NCBI GenBank assembly: GCA_018303445.1
Contig: JAGVYE010000031.1
Coordinates: forward strand, 1 to 46,981
DNA from: Candidatus Woesearchaeota archaeon
GTDB lineage: Archaea; Nanobdellota; Nanobdellia; Woesearchaeales; GW2011-AR9
Length of the DNA stretch: 46,981 nucleotides
Direction: 5' to 3'
Below are positions 32,441-40,811 of the stretch, one piece after another. The stretch's first letter is position 1. Each line of letters begins with the position of its first letter. A program made the position numbers and the translations under genes. The notes beneath the pieces were generated by a model that searched no databases, was not told where the DNA came from, and worked only from the letters and a program-made list of their open reading frames with translations.

Positions 32441-33313
32441 CTACTCTTTCACCACAATCTTGCTATCCATAGTACTCATAATCCCGTCAACAATCACACA
32501 TGTTTCCACTTCTGTAAATGTCCATTCAAATCTTTCTCCTGGGTCAAATTTCTTGCTGCGGACATCAAAACAATTACGTACGCCGATAACCATTCCCACT
32601 CCTATACTTCCTTCCCGCACTACTTCCCATACCACCGTTTCACCCTTTTTAATCTCTAATATTCTGGGGTCAAATCCAGTAGAGGTCATCATGACTTGAT
32701 GCTTTATTTTTCGCGGTACTTCTGGAAGAGGCTCTTCTTCTGATGGTGGAACTTCTTCAACTTTTGTTTCTGTTTCATTTTTACTTTCGTTACTTTCGTC
32801 GACAGCAGGTTCAGTTTCTACAACTACAGAACTCGTGATCGTTGATCCGGCCTCGGCAACTGGCTCTTCTTCAATACTTTTGGCAAATAAACTCCCCATT
32901 TTTACAAAAAATGAAATCAGAGAAAACTTAATTTTATTTCCTATCCCCAAAACTTCATAGCGAATCTCTTTCTTATCTAAGGCTTCGCGCAGCGCTGCCA
33001 GTGGATTTGAGGAAGCGGAAATGGAAGCAATGGTTTCTTGGCTAACATATCCTTTTATGGTTGGCTTTTCCACTTCTCCTTCTTTGATTTGCGTAATTAC
33101 GCCATTTTCCGTTACTATCCCCATAACGATCTCTTTTCCTTCAGAAGAAAGGTAGATATTGGCCCTTTGATTTCCAAACAGCGCTTTGGCAAAGGCCGGA
33201 AGTTCAGTTCCTTCTTTCACATCAATAGGAAAGGGACTTTTTTCCTGCTGGGCGAGAGCAGAGAAACTAAGGATAAAAGCTAAGCAGAACAATAAAGCCA
33301 TACTTTTTTTCAT
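32441..33313 (-). CDS. Exported protein with C-terminal cupredoxin-like domain lacking copper ligands
   Basis: The track begins at 33511, but the upstream 66 residues are unlike a protein N-terminus and overlap a structured element. The ATG at 33313 (MKKSMALLFCLAFILSFSALAQQ) gives a normal signal peptide and is preferred. After an N-terminal domain of about 130 residues and an acidic linker (VEEVPPSEEEPLPEVP), the last 95 residues have the cupredoxin pattern FDPRILEIKKGETVVWEVV...KKFDPGERFEWTFTEV. The expected copper ligands (His, then C-x-x-x-x-H-x-x-x-x-M) are missing. Two cysteines (RNCFDV and ETCVIV) could form a disulphide instead. The neighbour at 33501 is a paralogue of this domain. 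Confidence 0.78.
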   Translation of the reverse strand: MKKSMALLFCLAFILSFSALAQQEKSPFPIDVKEGTELPAFAKALFGNQRANIYLSSEGKEIVMGIVTENGVITQIKEGEVEKPTIKGYVSQETIASISASSNPLAALREALDKKEIRYEVLGIGNKIKFSLISFFVKMGSLFAKSIEEEPVAEAGSTITSSVVVETEPAVDESNESKNETETKVEEVPPSEEEPLPEVPRKIKHQVMMTSTGFDPRILEIKKGETVVWEVVREGSIGVGMVIGVRNCFDVRSKKFDPGERFEWTFTEVETCVIVDGIMSTMDSKIVVKE

Positions 33314-33358
33314 AATCCCTGTAGGTAAATTAATTAATATAAACTTTTCGTTTTTCTG

Positions 33359-33460
33359 TACGTATTTAAGTCTGTGGGTGGATCGTGAGCTACATACCGC
33401 GGCCGAACACAGCCCTTTGGCGAGTTGGCACTGTCCATAAAAGAGTAGACTTAATACGTA
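33359..33460. other. 102-nt GC-rich element closed by a 14-bp terminal stem
   Basis: TACGTATTTAAGTCT (33359-33373) pairs with AGACTTAATACGTA (33447-33460) with a single bulged T. The enclosed sequence is much richer in G and C than its surroundings and has smaller possible helices (for example GGC...GCC). It lies between the two cupredoxin-like genes. It may be a non-coding RNA, a leader RNA of the downstream gene or a small inverted-repeat element. I cannot match it to a known RNA family. Confidence 0.5.
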
Positions 33461-33500
33461 CGTTTTTCTCAATAAAAATAAAGAAAAAGAACTAAGAATC

Positions 33501-33962
33501 TTATCCCTCAATTATAACCTTACCTACTTTTAAAGAAGTTATGGCATCAATGTACTCGCACTTTCCCGATTCTGTAAATGTCCATTCAAATGTTTCTCCA
33601 GGTTTAAGAGTTCTGCTTTGCACCTTAACACAGTTTTTCGTTCCTTTGATAAGCATATTTTTCACGTTACCTTCTCGCATATTTTTCCAAGTTACTTTCT
33701 CTCCTACTTTTATCGTTAGTTCAGATGGTTCAAAGTTATCCCCTACGACATTAATTACGTTCATCGCCCCTGTCGTCTCTTCCTTAGTTGTCTCTTCAGT
33801 TTTGGCAGTTTCTGCTTTAGTCGGTTCTTCTTTTACCGTCTCCTTAACTACCGGACTTTGCGGTTCAACTTTAGGTTGCACATCTATTTTCTCTTGTTTT
33901 GCGCATCCCAAAACAATTAAAAAAATACCCAGTACTACAAATAAAATTTCTATTTTTTTCAT
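33501..33962 (-). CDS. Lipoprotein with cupredoxin-like domain lacking copper ligands
   Basis: MKKIEILFVVLGIFLIVLGCAKQ is a lipoprotein signal with Cys at residue 20. A Thr/Glu/Lys-rich linker follows (about 25-65), then one cupredoxin-like domain: NFEPSELTIKVGEKVTWKNM...SRTLKPGETFEWTFTESGKCEYIDAITSLKVGKVIIEG. As in the neighbour, the histidines and Met of a type 1 copper site are absent, and the two cysteines KNCVKV and GKCEY are retained. The domain is therefore probably structural or ligand-binding rather than electron-carrying. The gene probably arose by duplication with 32441-33313. Confidence 0.8.
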   Translation of the reverse strand: MKKIEILFVVLGIFLIVLGCAKQEKIDVQPKVEPQSPVVKETVKEEPTKAETAKTEETTKEETTGAMNVINVVGDNFEPSELTIKVGEKVTWKNMREGNVKNMLIKGTKNCVKVQSRTLKPGETFEWTFTESGKCEYIDAITSLKVGKVIIEG

Positions 33963-34014
33963 AAATCATCACCTTTCCCTATTAAAATCTGAATTCCCTT
34001 AAAAAATTTGTGGT

Positions 34015-35490
34015 TCATCCTTTCACGTTTCCAATCGGCTTCAAGGCCACTACTGGCTTTGTGATCCCTGCTTTGTCAAGTGTATCAACAATCGCATCAA
34101 TGTTTTTATAGGCTTTTCCCGCTTCTTCGGCCAAACCTTTCATGGTTACGGCGTGAACATAAATACCTCTGCGTTCCATGTCTTTTTGTAATTGCTCGCC
34201 CCTAAACTCCTTCGTTGCCGCCATTCTGCTCATCGTCCTTCCGGAACCATGAGCTGTAGAGGAAAAAGTTTCGTCTGAACTATCTGTTCCCACTAAGAGA
34301 TAAGAACCCGTTTCCATCGATCCTCCTAAAATTACTGGCTGGCCTACTTTCCTATATTCCTTTGGTAAATCTTTTGCTCTCTGCGGTCCAAAAGCCCTCG
34401 TAGAACCTTTCCTGTGGACTAACAGTTTTTTCTCTTTTCCATCAATAACATACTTTTCTAATTTAGCAATGTTGTGAGCAACATCATAGACTAAATTCAT
34501 TTCCATTTCTTTTGCACTTTTCCCAAAAACGTTACTAAACACTTCGCGAATTTGATGCGTAATAACTTGCCGATTGGCAAAAGCCATATTTGCTGCACAG
34601 GCCATGGCTTTATAATAATCCTGCCCTTCGGGAGAATTAAATGGCGCACACGCCAGTTCTTGATCGAGAATGGCAATACCATATTTCGGCATAACATCAA
34701 GAAAGAGACGTAAATAATCTGTCCCAATCTGATGGCCAAATCCTCGGCTTCCACAGTGAACCATAATCACAATTTGCCCTTCTTTTGTAATTCCCATAAT
34801 TTTTGCGATTTCTGGATCAAGAATGTTCTCTTTCTTAACTTCCTGAATTTCAAGATAATGATTCCCACTTCCTAATGTTCCTAATTGATCAAATCCTCTT
34901 TTCACGGCTTTGTCCGAAACCTTAGAAGGATCTGCCCAGTCAATTTTCCCTTGATCTTCAATATGTTCAAGATCAGATTCCCAGGCATAGCCAGCTTTTA
35001 CACACCATTGCGCGCCATTTTTCATAACTTCCTTAAATTCTTCTTTAGAAATCTTGACAAATCCTTTGCAGCCAACGCCTGCCGGAACAGCTTTATAGAG
35101 TTCATCCACGAGTTGTTTGATTTTTGGTTTCACTTCTTTAATGGTAAGATTTGTCGTCATGAGACGCATCCCACAATTAATATCGAAACCAATCCCTCCT
35201 GGAGAGATAACTCCTCCCTTATCAACATCAAATGCTGCCACTCCCCCAATGGGGAAACCGTATCCCCAGTGGCCATCTGGCATGCAGTACGCATATTTCT
35301 GGATTCCTGGCAAGGTTGCCACATTTGTCACTTGCTCAAACACCCCCGCATCCAGATGTTGCATCAATTCTTCATTGGCAATAATCCTTGCTGGAACGAG
35401 CATTCCTTTCTTATAAGAAGTAGGTAATTCCCAGACTACTTCACTGATTCGTTTGATTTCTTTTGGCGGGCCAGGAGGTTGTTTTTCCAT
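34015..35490 (-). CDS. rtcB: RNA ligase RtcB (tRNA-splicing ligase)
   Basis: Joins 2',3'-cyclic phosphate and 5'-hydroxyl RNA ends with GTP and Mn, the ligation step of archaeal tRNA splicing. Family motifs are complete over 491 residues: MPDGHWGYGFPIGGVAAFD, SPGGIGFDINCGMRL (Cys and Asp of the Mn site), GTLGSGNHYLEIQ, VHCGSRGFGHQI, VLLVHRKGSTRAFGP-type loop (here LVHRKGSTRAFGP), and GGSMETGSYLLVGT, with the guanylylated His in TAHGSGR. The window contains two intron-bearing tRNA genes that would need it. The gene is single, and no archease gene lies next to it. Confidence 0.96.
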   Translation of the reverse strand: MEKQPPGPPKEIKRISEVVWELPTSYKKGMLVPARIIANEELMQHLDAGVFEQVTNVATLPGIQKYAYCMPDGHWGYGFPIGGVAAFDVDKGGVISPGGIGFDINCGMRLMTTNLTIKEVKPKIKQLVDELYKAVPAGVGCKGFVKISKEEFKEVMKNGAQWCVKAGYAWESDLEHIEDQGKIDWADPSKVSDKAVKRGFDQLGTLGSGNHYLEIQEVKKENILDPEIAKIMGITKEGQIVIMVHCGSRGFGHQIGTDYLRLFLDVMPKYGIAILDQELACAPFNSPEGQDYYKAMACAANMAFANRQVITHQIREVFSNVFGKSAKEMEMNLVYDVAHNIAKLEKYVIDGKEKKLLVHRKGSTRAFGPQRAKDLPKEYRKVGQPVILGGSMETGSYLLVGTDSSDETFSSTAHGSGRTMSRMAATKEFRGEQLQKDMERRGIYVHAVTMKGLAEEAGKAYKNIDAIVDTLDKAGITKPVVALKPIGNVKG

Positions 35491-35591
35491 AAAATATAGC
35501 TTACAGAGCGCGTTTTTTAAAGCTTTTGTAAAGATTCTTTTAGAATTTAAAGTCTAAAATTATTTAAATATCCAGTTCAACAAAGGAGGAG

Positions 35592-35882
35592 ATGGTTGAC
35601 GGAAAAAAATTTCGTGAATTTTTGGCAAGCTTAGAAAACGATCAACCCGTCTATTTTTCTGGTCGTGGTACTCGTTATAATATCAATTCTGGTGAAGAAA
35701 AAGTTGAATTAGTTGGTTATTATATACGTTCCTCTTTTGATCATAGTTTGGTTGAAGTGGTCTTATCTATGGTAAATCCTCCCTTGACTGGTTCTCCTCA
35801 ACATACCAGAAAGAAGATATTGATTGATCCAAACTATCTCGATGACTATGGAACTTTAGAAAAAAGAAGTATGGTTCAATAA
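35592..35882 (+). CDS. Hypothetical protein, 96 residues
   Basis: Unrecognised small soluble protein, predicted mixed alpha/beta (KFREFLASLENDQPVYFSGRG... then strands EKVELVGYYIRSS and LVEVVLSMV). AAAGGAGGAG immediately before the ATG is a strong ribosome-binding sequence although very close to the start. TATTTAAATA stands 20-30 bases upstream. It is divergent from rtcB. Confidence 0.65.
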   Translation: MVDGKKFREFLASLENDQPVYFSGRGTRYNINSGEEKVELVGYYIRSSFDHSLVEVVLSMVNPPLTGSPQHTRKKILIDPNYLDDYGTLEKRSMVQ

Positions 35883-35926
35883 TACTTTCATAAGTCTTAA
35901 AAACAGCTCTTTTTGGTTCTTCCCTG

Positions 35927-36529
35927 ATGTTAACAAAACAAGAAACTGGTCGGCAGCTCCTCCACGTAGGGATTGGACTTCTTACGGGGCTTTTCATTTA
36001 TTTAGATATTCTCACTCCTCTCGCTTTATTTCTTCTTATTATTGTTGGCCTCCTTGCCAGCCTTCTTTCGAAAAGAATCCGCCTTCCTCTCTTTTCCTTT
36101 TTCCTCGATCATTTCGAACGGGAAGAACAAAAGAAAGCCTTCCCTGGTAAGGGGGTGATTTTTTTCTTTATTGGAGTTCTTTTCGCGATGAAACTCTTTT
36201 CTAAAGACATTGCTCTGGCCGCGATTATGATTCTTACTCTGGGTGACTCGGTTAGCCATCTTGTCGGAGAGCGATTTGGTCAAATAAAGAACATTTTTAA
36301 CGGTGATGGGAAAAAATTGCTTGAAGGAACTTTGGCGGGAACCATGGCGGGATTTCTTGGCGCGGTCTTATTTGTCCCCGCTCCCGAAGCACTTTTGGGC
36401 AGTTTTTCCGCAATGCTGGTGGAAGTAGTAAAAATTGATCTTAACGAAAATACTGTAGATGATAATCTGGTAGTTCCTTTAGTTGCCGGAGCAGTGATTT
36501 TTTTGTTGAGGAAATATTCATTTTTATAA
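35927..36529 (+). CDS. CTP-dependent diacylglycerol/polyprenol kinase family (DGK1/SEC59/VTE5-like)
   Basis: A 200-residue membrane protein with about six helices. The family motifs are visible: E-x-x-R-x-x-x-H (ETGRQLLHVGIG) at the start, KAFPGKGVIFFFIGVLFAM, and the nucleotide-binding region GDSVSHLVGERFGQIKNIFNGDGKKLLEGTLAGTMAG, followed by DDNLVVPLVAG. Relatives phosphorylate diacylglycerol, dolichol or phytol with CTP. In an archaeon a dolichol or archaeal lipid alcohol is the likely substrate (inference). TATA-like sequence before the ATG is weak. Confidence 0.85.
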   Translation: MLTKQETGRQLLHVGIGLLTGLFIYLDILTPLALFLLIIVGLLASLLSKRIRLPLFSFFLDHFEREEQKKAFPGKGVIFFFIGVLFAMKLFSKDIALAAIMILTLGDSVSHLVGERFGQIKNIFNGDGKKLLEGTLAGTMAGFLGAVLFVPAPEALLGSFSAMLVEVVKIDLNENTVDDNLVVPLVAGAVIFLLRKYSFL

Positions 36530-36852
36530 GAGAAAATAGTACTTTAACTTATTCTTCAACAAGCAGCTGGAAAAAGAAGCCTAAAGAATCAGGGAGAAAA
36601 ATTATATTTTAAGGATTATACCTTTTATTGAATTTTTCTTCACCTAAACGTTCTCGTTCCTGTTGTTCATAATTTTCTAAAAATTCCATTCCTCTATGAA
36701 TTTACCGATGCGTAATACCCCCCCTAAGCTTGCTGCGGAGCGACCGAAGGAAGCGGGGAGATGGCCCTCGGCCTAAAAAAGTTTCATTTTCTCACTATCC
36801 ATTCTCTCAACAACCACAATCCTTTTAAATCTCACTTTTCTCCTTCTCAAGC
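36530..36852. other. Intergenic region with a GC-rich island
   Basis: No credible gene in 323 bases. The first two thirds are plain AT-rich sequence. From about 36708 to 36776 a GC-rich island appears, with a run of seven C facing GGGGAG, GCT-GCGG-AGC, and a perfect GGCC-CTC-GGCC hairpin near its end. AGCGACC-type motifs recall the island at 45597-45770. ATCCTTTTAAAT at about 36819-36830 is the promoter-like element of the next gene. Confidence 0.5.
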
Positions 36853-37236
36853 ATGGCCAAAGCAAAGCGAAAGGCGCATAATCCTCATGAAGACGACGTT
36901 TATCCTTCAGAAGAACAGGGAATAAGTAAAGAAGAAACGACAGAGGAACGGGAGAAAGAAATGGAGTCTGGAGAATTGCCAGAAGATCCATTGACTGAAG
37001 AAGGGAGGGAAGCCCTCCTCGATGAAGACGCCATAGATCCTTGGGAAGCTGGTTTCGCTGAAGGTGCCAGTGAAGAAGGCCAGCATGGGAAAGATGCCCT
37101 TACGGGGGAACCATTAATGGATGTAGAAAATGTTGTCGAAGCAGAAGTTGAAGGTAAGACCTATCGCTTTGCCAGTAAAAAAAATGCGGAACAATTCCGG
37201 CAGAAAAAGTTAACCGAGAAAAAGAAGAAAAAATAA
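36853..37236 (+). CDS. Acidic protein with a YHS-like C-terminal motif
   Basis: A 127-residue, very acidic, probably mostly disordered protein (about residues 10-65 are Glu-rich). It ends in VVEAEVEGKTYRFASKKNAEQFRQKK, which recalls the YHS domain (G-x-x-Y-x-F-x-S-x-x-C) but lacks its cysteine. A basic N-terminus (MAKAKRKAH) and a polylysine tail flank the acidic part. Such charge patterning suits binding to ribosomes or basic proteins, but no function is known to me. Confidence 0.7.
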   Translation: MAKAKRKAHNPHEDDVYPSEEQGISKEETTEEREKEMESGELPEDPLTEEGREALLDEDAIDPWEAGFAEGASEEGQHGKDALTGEPLMDVENVVEAEVEGKTYRFASKKNAEQFRQKKLTEKKKKK

Positions 37237-37237
37237 T

Positions 37238-38359
37238 TTATTTTTCTAATCCTTTTGTCACAACATTAAAACACTTATGTAATGCTCTTTCTAATCTCCA
37301 ATCCGATTTTTCACTGCTCAGGAGCTTTCCTGGATATTCTATATGCAACGCTACATCAAAAACATGCCGTTTACTCTCCTTGCGAATCTCTTTAAGGTGA
37401 ACGGTAACCTTAAAGGCCTGGCTAATCTTACGTTGCAGCTTCTCCGCTTCTCGCTCTGTAATGGTTTGTAATACCCTCCTTTGATTTTCAGTCAAGTCTG
37501 CTTCCTGCGCTCCTTTAAACTGAATCTCGTACCGTGATTGTTCTTTCAGCGAAGCAACCAAGAGGAGAATACTCTGTAATGTAATTAACCCGCGATATTT
37601 CTCTCCTTTCATCACTAACAAATCAGAGACTTTATTATCAACGAGGAAAGTAATCGCCTCTCGCAGAGTCTGGTGTTCCTGTATGGTAATAAGGTTATAA
37701 TTAGTACTAAAGTTTTCAACAGGCAAATTCGAAAAAGGAATCCAATTAGGACGTGCTGATCTTGTGCTAGCCATTTTACTAAATTTTCTTGACCCTTCCC
37801 TTTTTGGCGACCAATTAATATACTTCATTAAAAGGTCAGTATAACTCAGAATTCCATACAACTTTCCTTTCGCAAAGACAGGCACATGGTCAACGTGTTC
37901 CTCATGCATAATTCTCGTTGCTTTGGCTAAGGGGTCATCTTTATTCACAGAAGAAACATGACGAATCTTTATTTCTTTAACCTTCCTCTTTGCTACATCA
38001 GGCAAATCTTTACACAATGTCAGGAGATCTAAAGCTCTCAGGATCCCGCTAATCTGCCTATTTTTCTGGACGGGAATAAACTCAAAGTTTCCTTGCGACA
38101 ATAAATAAGCGGCATCAAGTACCGAGGCATCTTCGGAAAGTATCGGAGTCCGCATTAAATAATTTTCAACCTTCGCCTGCTGGCTGTCGGGTTTTGCCCG
38201 CAGAAGGCTTTTTTTCTCAACTACACCCAGGTACTTGTCATGGCGGAAAATCAAACCGGCTTTTTTCTCCGCCTGCTTTAACTTTCCCACAAATTCAGTA
38301 ACGGTTGTATCTTGATTTACAGTAAAGAAATCCTCTGTAATTATGGAACGGATATCCAC
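37238..38359 (-). CDS. CBS-domain protein with C-terminal hibernation-factor-like (S30AE-type) domain
   Basis: Residues 1-270 contain two CBS pairs (ITEDFFTVNQDTTVTEFVGKL; MRTPILSEDASVLDAAYLLSQ; IRHVSSVNKDDPLAKATRIMHEEHVDHVPVF; LITIQEHQTLREAITFLVDNKVSDLLVM), a typical adenine-nucleotide sensor. The last 90 residues (AEKLQRKISQAFKVTVHLKEI...HVFDVALHIEYPGKLLSSEKSDWRLERALHKCFNVVTKGLE) have the strand-strand-helix order of ribosome hibernation-promoting factor (S30AE) domains. An energy-controlled ribosome-binding role is a reasonable inference. The ATG at 38359 has GAGGTGATG just before it. Confidence 0.78.
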   Translation of the reverse strand: MDIRSIITEDFFTVNQDTTVTEFVGKLKQAEKKAGLIFRHDKYLGVVEKKSLLRAKPDSQQAKVENYLMRTPILSEDASVLDAAYLLSQGNFEFIPVQKNRQISGILRALDLLTLCKDLPDVAKRKVKEIKIRHVSSVNKDDPLAKATRIMHEEHVDHVPVFAKGKLYGILSYTDLLMKYINWSPKREGSRKFSKMASTRSARPNWIPFSNLPVENFSTNYNLITIQEHQTLREAITFLVDNKVSDLLVMKGEKYRGLITLQSILLLVASLKEQSRYEIQFKGAQEADLTENQRRVLQTITEREAEKLQRKISQAFKVTVHLKEIRKESKRHVFDVALHIEYPGKLLSSEKSDWRLERALHKCFNVVTKGLEK

Positions 38360-38454
38360 GTGGCATCACCTCTCATAATTCATGAAGTGTGGGGTGTATT
38401 TAAAGATTGTGATTAAGTTTTTTTTTAATATATGTCTTGACCATTACACTAAAA

Positions 38455-38961
38455 ATGAATTTACTTTTTTGGTTTCGATCTAGGAAACCATGGCTGAGAG
38501 GCGGTTTAATCGGTATCTGTATTTGTCTCCTCCTCTTTCCGTTCTATATTTTCATTTATTTCCCAATTATTAATAATGTCTATGCTGATGAAATAAAAAG
38601 TTATGGTAGTACTCCCGGTTGTACAACAATAATTCCATTACTCACCGGCCATTTCATTCCCTTAATCTCCCATTTTCTTGTTGAAGGAAGTTCTGTTATA
38701 ACCTTGTTTTGTGAGGCAAAGGAACCACATTGCACTAGCTGGGCAGCAAAAGAAATTGCGGTTGAAGAAGGGTTTAGCTGCATTCCTTGGATTCTGGATT
38801 CCGGAGAATCAGGATGTTGTCAGGAAAAAATACTGACGCCGACAGCCGCATGCTCAGAACGCGTAGAATAGGCCGGTTTTGTAGCGATAACGATACTTCT
38901 TCTGGGCGTCTATTTCCTCATTGGGGTACTCATTGGCCGATTTGTACAGAGAAAGATTTGA
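38455..38961 (+). pseudogene. Cys-rich membrane protein gene interrupted by an in-frame TAG
   Basis: The track ends this ORF at TAG 38869-38871. In the same frame the next 29 codons read AGFVAITILLLGVYFLIGVLIGRFVQRKI before TGA at 38959-38961, a clear C-terminal transmembrane helix with a basic cytoplasmic end. The upstream part has a matching N-terminal helix (GGLIGICICLLLFPFYIFIYF) and an external loop with eight cysteines. The whole thus reads as one two-helix protein with a nonsense codon before the second helix. The preferred start is the ATG at 38455, 22-30 bases after TTTAATATA. Recent mutation, sequencing error or readthrough are all possible. Confidence 0.65.
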
Positions 38962-39011
38962 GGAAAAGTATATATACCTAAATTCCGTTTCTTAGTTTAA
39001 AAAAAGAGCCC

Positions 39012-40718
39012 ATGGCACTTAATATTTTTTTTGAGCTTACGATTATTATTGCTGTCGCTTTAGTTATGGCTGTGCTTATGAAAGTATTGCGGCAGCCGCT
39101 TATTATCGGTTATATCCTTACTGGGGTTATTGTCAGTCCTCATTTCCTTAATATTCTTCAATCCGAAGATGTTATTCAGACCTTCGCCCATCTTGGCGTC
39201 ACTCTCCTTCTTTTTATGGTGGGGTTAAACCTTAACCCTAAGTCTATTAAAGAAATTGGAAAGATTTCTCTTGTTACCGGAGTCGGTCAAGTCATCTTTA
39301 CATTTATTATCGGCTATGTGATAGCCAGCTTCCTTAATTTTTCTCATCTCACGTCCCTCTATCTGGCGATTGCCATTTCCTTTAGCAGTACGATTCTCAT
39401 TATGACGCTGCTTTCAGACAAAGGAGATCTTGAGGCACTCTATGGGCGAATCTCTATAGGTTTTCTTATTGTACAGGATCTCATTGCTATCCTTATTCTC
39501 ATGGTTGTTTCCACTCTTCCTCAGGGAGTAGATATTTCAACTTTGGCTCTTGGCGCTCTTGTTAAAGGCGTAATTGTACTTTTCCTCCTAGCCTTAACAG
39601 CTCTGTACTTCCTGCCCATATTTACGCGCTTTATTGCCAAGTCGCAAGAACTTTTACTCTTATTTTCTCTTAGCTGGTGCTTTGCTATTGCTGCTGTATT
39701 TTCTCACTTAAAATTCTCTATGGAAGCTGGAGCTCTCCTGGCGGGTATTGCTCTGTCGCTGTCTCCCTATCGCTATGAAATTAGCTCTAAACTGAAACCG
39801 CTGCGGAATTTCTTTATTATTATTTTCTTTGTCATTCTCGGTTCAAATGTGGTCTTCACAGATGCCACAAAATTTCTTGTTCCTGCCTTCGCGTTGTCTT
39901 TGTTTGTCTTGGTAGGAAATCCTTTAATTGTTATCAGCTTAATGGGTTTGCTTGGGTTCACAAAAAGAAGCAGCTTTCTTGCTGGGCTTACAGTAGCACA
40001 GATAAGTGAATTCTCTCTCATTTTAGTCGCGTTAGGCGTTGCTCTGGGTCATCTTCCTTTAGAAATTTTATCTTTACTGACGGTGGTGGCCTTAATTACG
40101 ATGGCCGCTTCGACGTACCTTATTCTCTATTCAGATAAAATTTATCCTTTTTTTTCTCCTTACCTCTCTTTTTTTGAGAGAAAAGGAAAAAAAATAGATG
40201 AGCATAAGTACCAGCAAGGACATGATCATGATATTCTCCTTTTCGGCCATAACCGTGTTGGGCATGATATCTTGGAATCTTTCCAAAAAATTCGTAGAAA
40301 AGTTCTCATCATCGACTACAATCCGGAAATTATCATTAATCTCGCAAAAGAAGGCTACGAATGTAAATATGGTGATGCCGATGACGTGGAAATGCTCGGA
40401 GAATTAAACTTCGATAAAACAAAAATGGTAATATCTACCATTCCCACCATGGAAACAAACTTATTAGTAATAAATAAAATCAAAGAAATAAATACTAAAG
40501 CTATAATTGTTGTTATTTCTCATCAAATTGATGATGCCCTAAAACTCTATGAAGCTGGCGCTACTTATGTATTGCTTCCCCATTTCTTAGGTGGAAATTA
40601 TGTCTCCAAGATGGTAAAAGAATATGGGCTTAATATTGACAAATATCTTAAAGAAAGAATTTCTCATGTCAAATACCTTAAAGGAAGAAAAAAGGTAGAA
40701 CAAGAAAGAAATCATTGA
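39012..40718 (+). CDS. Kef-type (CPA2) cation:proton antiporter with TrkA-N domain
   Basis: Residues 1-375 form about 12 transmembrane helices with CPA2 features: KVLRQPLIIGYILTGVIVSP, the GVTLLLFMVGLNLNPK helix, SFSSTILIMTLLSDKG and LIVQDLIAILILM. From about residue 405 a TrkA-N Rossmann domain follows (DILLFGHNRVGHDILESFQK, then VLIIDYNPEIIINLAKEGYECKYGDADD), which binds a dinucleotide and gates transport. Likely exchanges K+ or Na+ for H+. At 568 residues it lacks a TrkA-C domain. Confidence 0.92.
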   Translation: MALNIFFELTIIIAVALVMAVLMKVLRQPLIIGYILTGVIVSPHFLNILQSEDVIQTFAHLGVTLLLFMVGLNLNPKSIKEIGKISLVTGVGQVIFTFIIGYVIASFLNFSHLTSLYLAIAISFSSTILIMTLLSDKGDLEALYGRISIGFLIVQDLIAILILMVVSTLPQGVDISTLALGALVKGVIVLFLLALTALYFLPIFTRFIAKSQELLLLFSLSWCFAIAAVFSHLKFSMEAGALLAGIALSLSPYRYEISSKLKPLRNFFIIIFFVILGSNVVFTDATKFLVPAFALSLFVLVGNPLIVISLMGLLGFTKRSSFLAGLTVAQISEFSLILVALGVALGHLPLEILSLLTVVALITMAASTYLILYSDKIYPFFSPYLSFFERKGKKIDEHKYQQGHDHDILLFGHNRVGHDILESFQKIRRKVLIIDYNPEIIINLAKEGYECKYGDADDVEMLGELNFDKTKMVISTIPTMETNLLVINKIKEINTKAIIVVISHQIDDALKLYEAGATYVLLPHFLGGNYVSKMVKEYGLNIDKYLKERISHVKYLKGRKKVEQERNH

Positions 40719-40777
40719 CACTTCTTTTCGTAAACCATTAACAAACCTTTTTAAAACAGGAGTGGTTTTAAAGGCCT

Positions 40778-40811
40778 GCCGCAATGTAGGGTGTAGCTTC
40801 CCTGAAGCGGC
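40778..40811 (+). promoter_or_regulatory. Structured 5' leader hairpin of the eL15 gene
   Basis: GCCGC (40778-40782) pairs with GCGGC (40807-40811), and inside it GGG (40789-40791) pairs with CCC (40800-40802), leaving an internal loop. TTTTTAAAA at about 40747-40755 would start transcription close to the hairpin, giving a leader of roughly 75 bases before the GGAGG ribosome binding site. Most genes here are leaderless, so a long structured leader on a ribosomal protein gene suggests translational control, possibly by eL15 itself (inference). Confidence 0.5.

Noticed and set aside
33314-33511. N-terminal 66-residue extension of the cupredoxin-like protein given by the ORF track.
   Set aside because: The extension runs through the structured element and lacks protein character, and a normal signal peptide starts at the internal Met.
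38437-38961. Pyrrolysine or general TAG readthrough, suggested by the in-frame TAG and by two LysRS-type genes.
   Set aside because: TAG ends eL37, the U32 gene and the Cys-repeat protein at proper C-termini, and no pylS, pylT or PYLIS-like sequence is visible. It is kept only as an open alternative.
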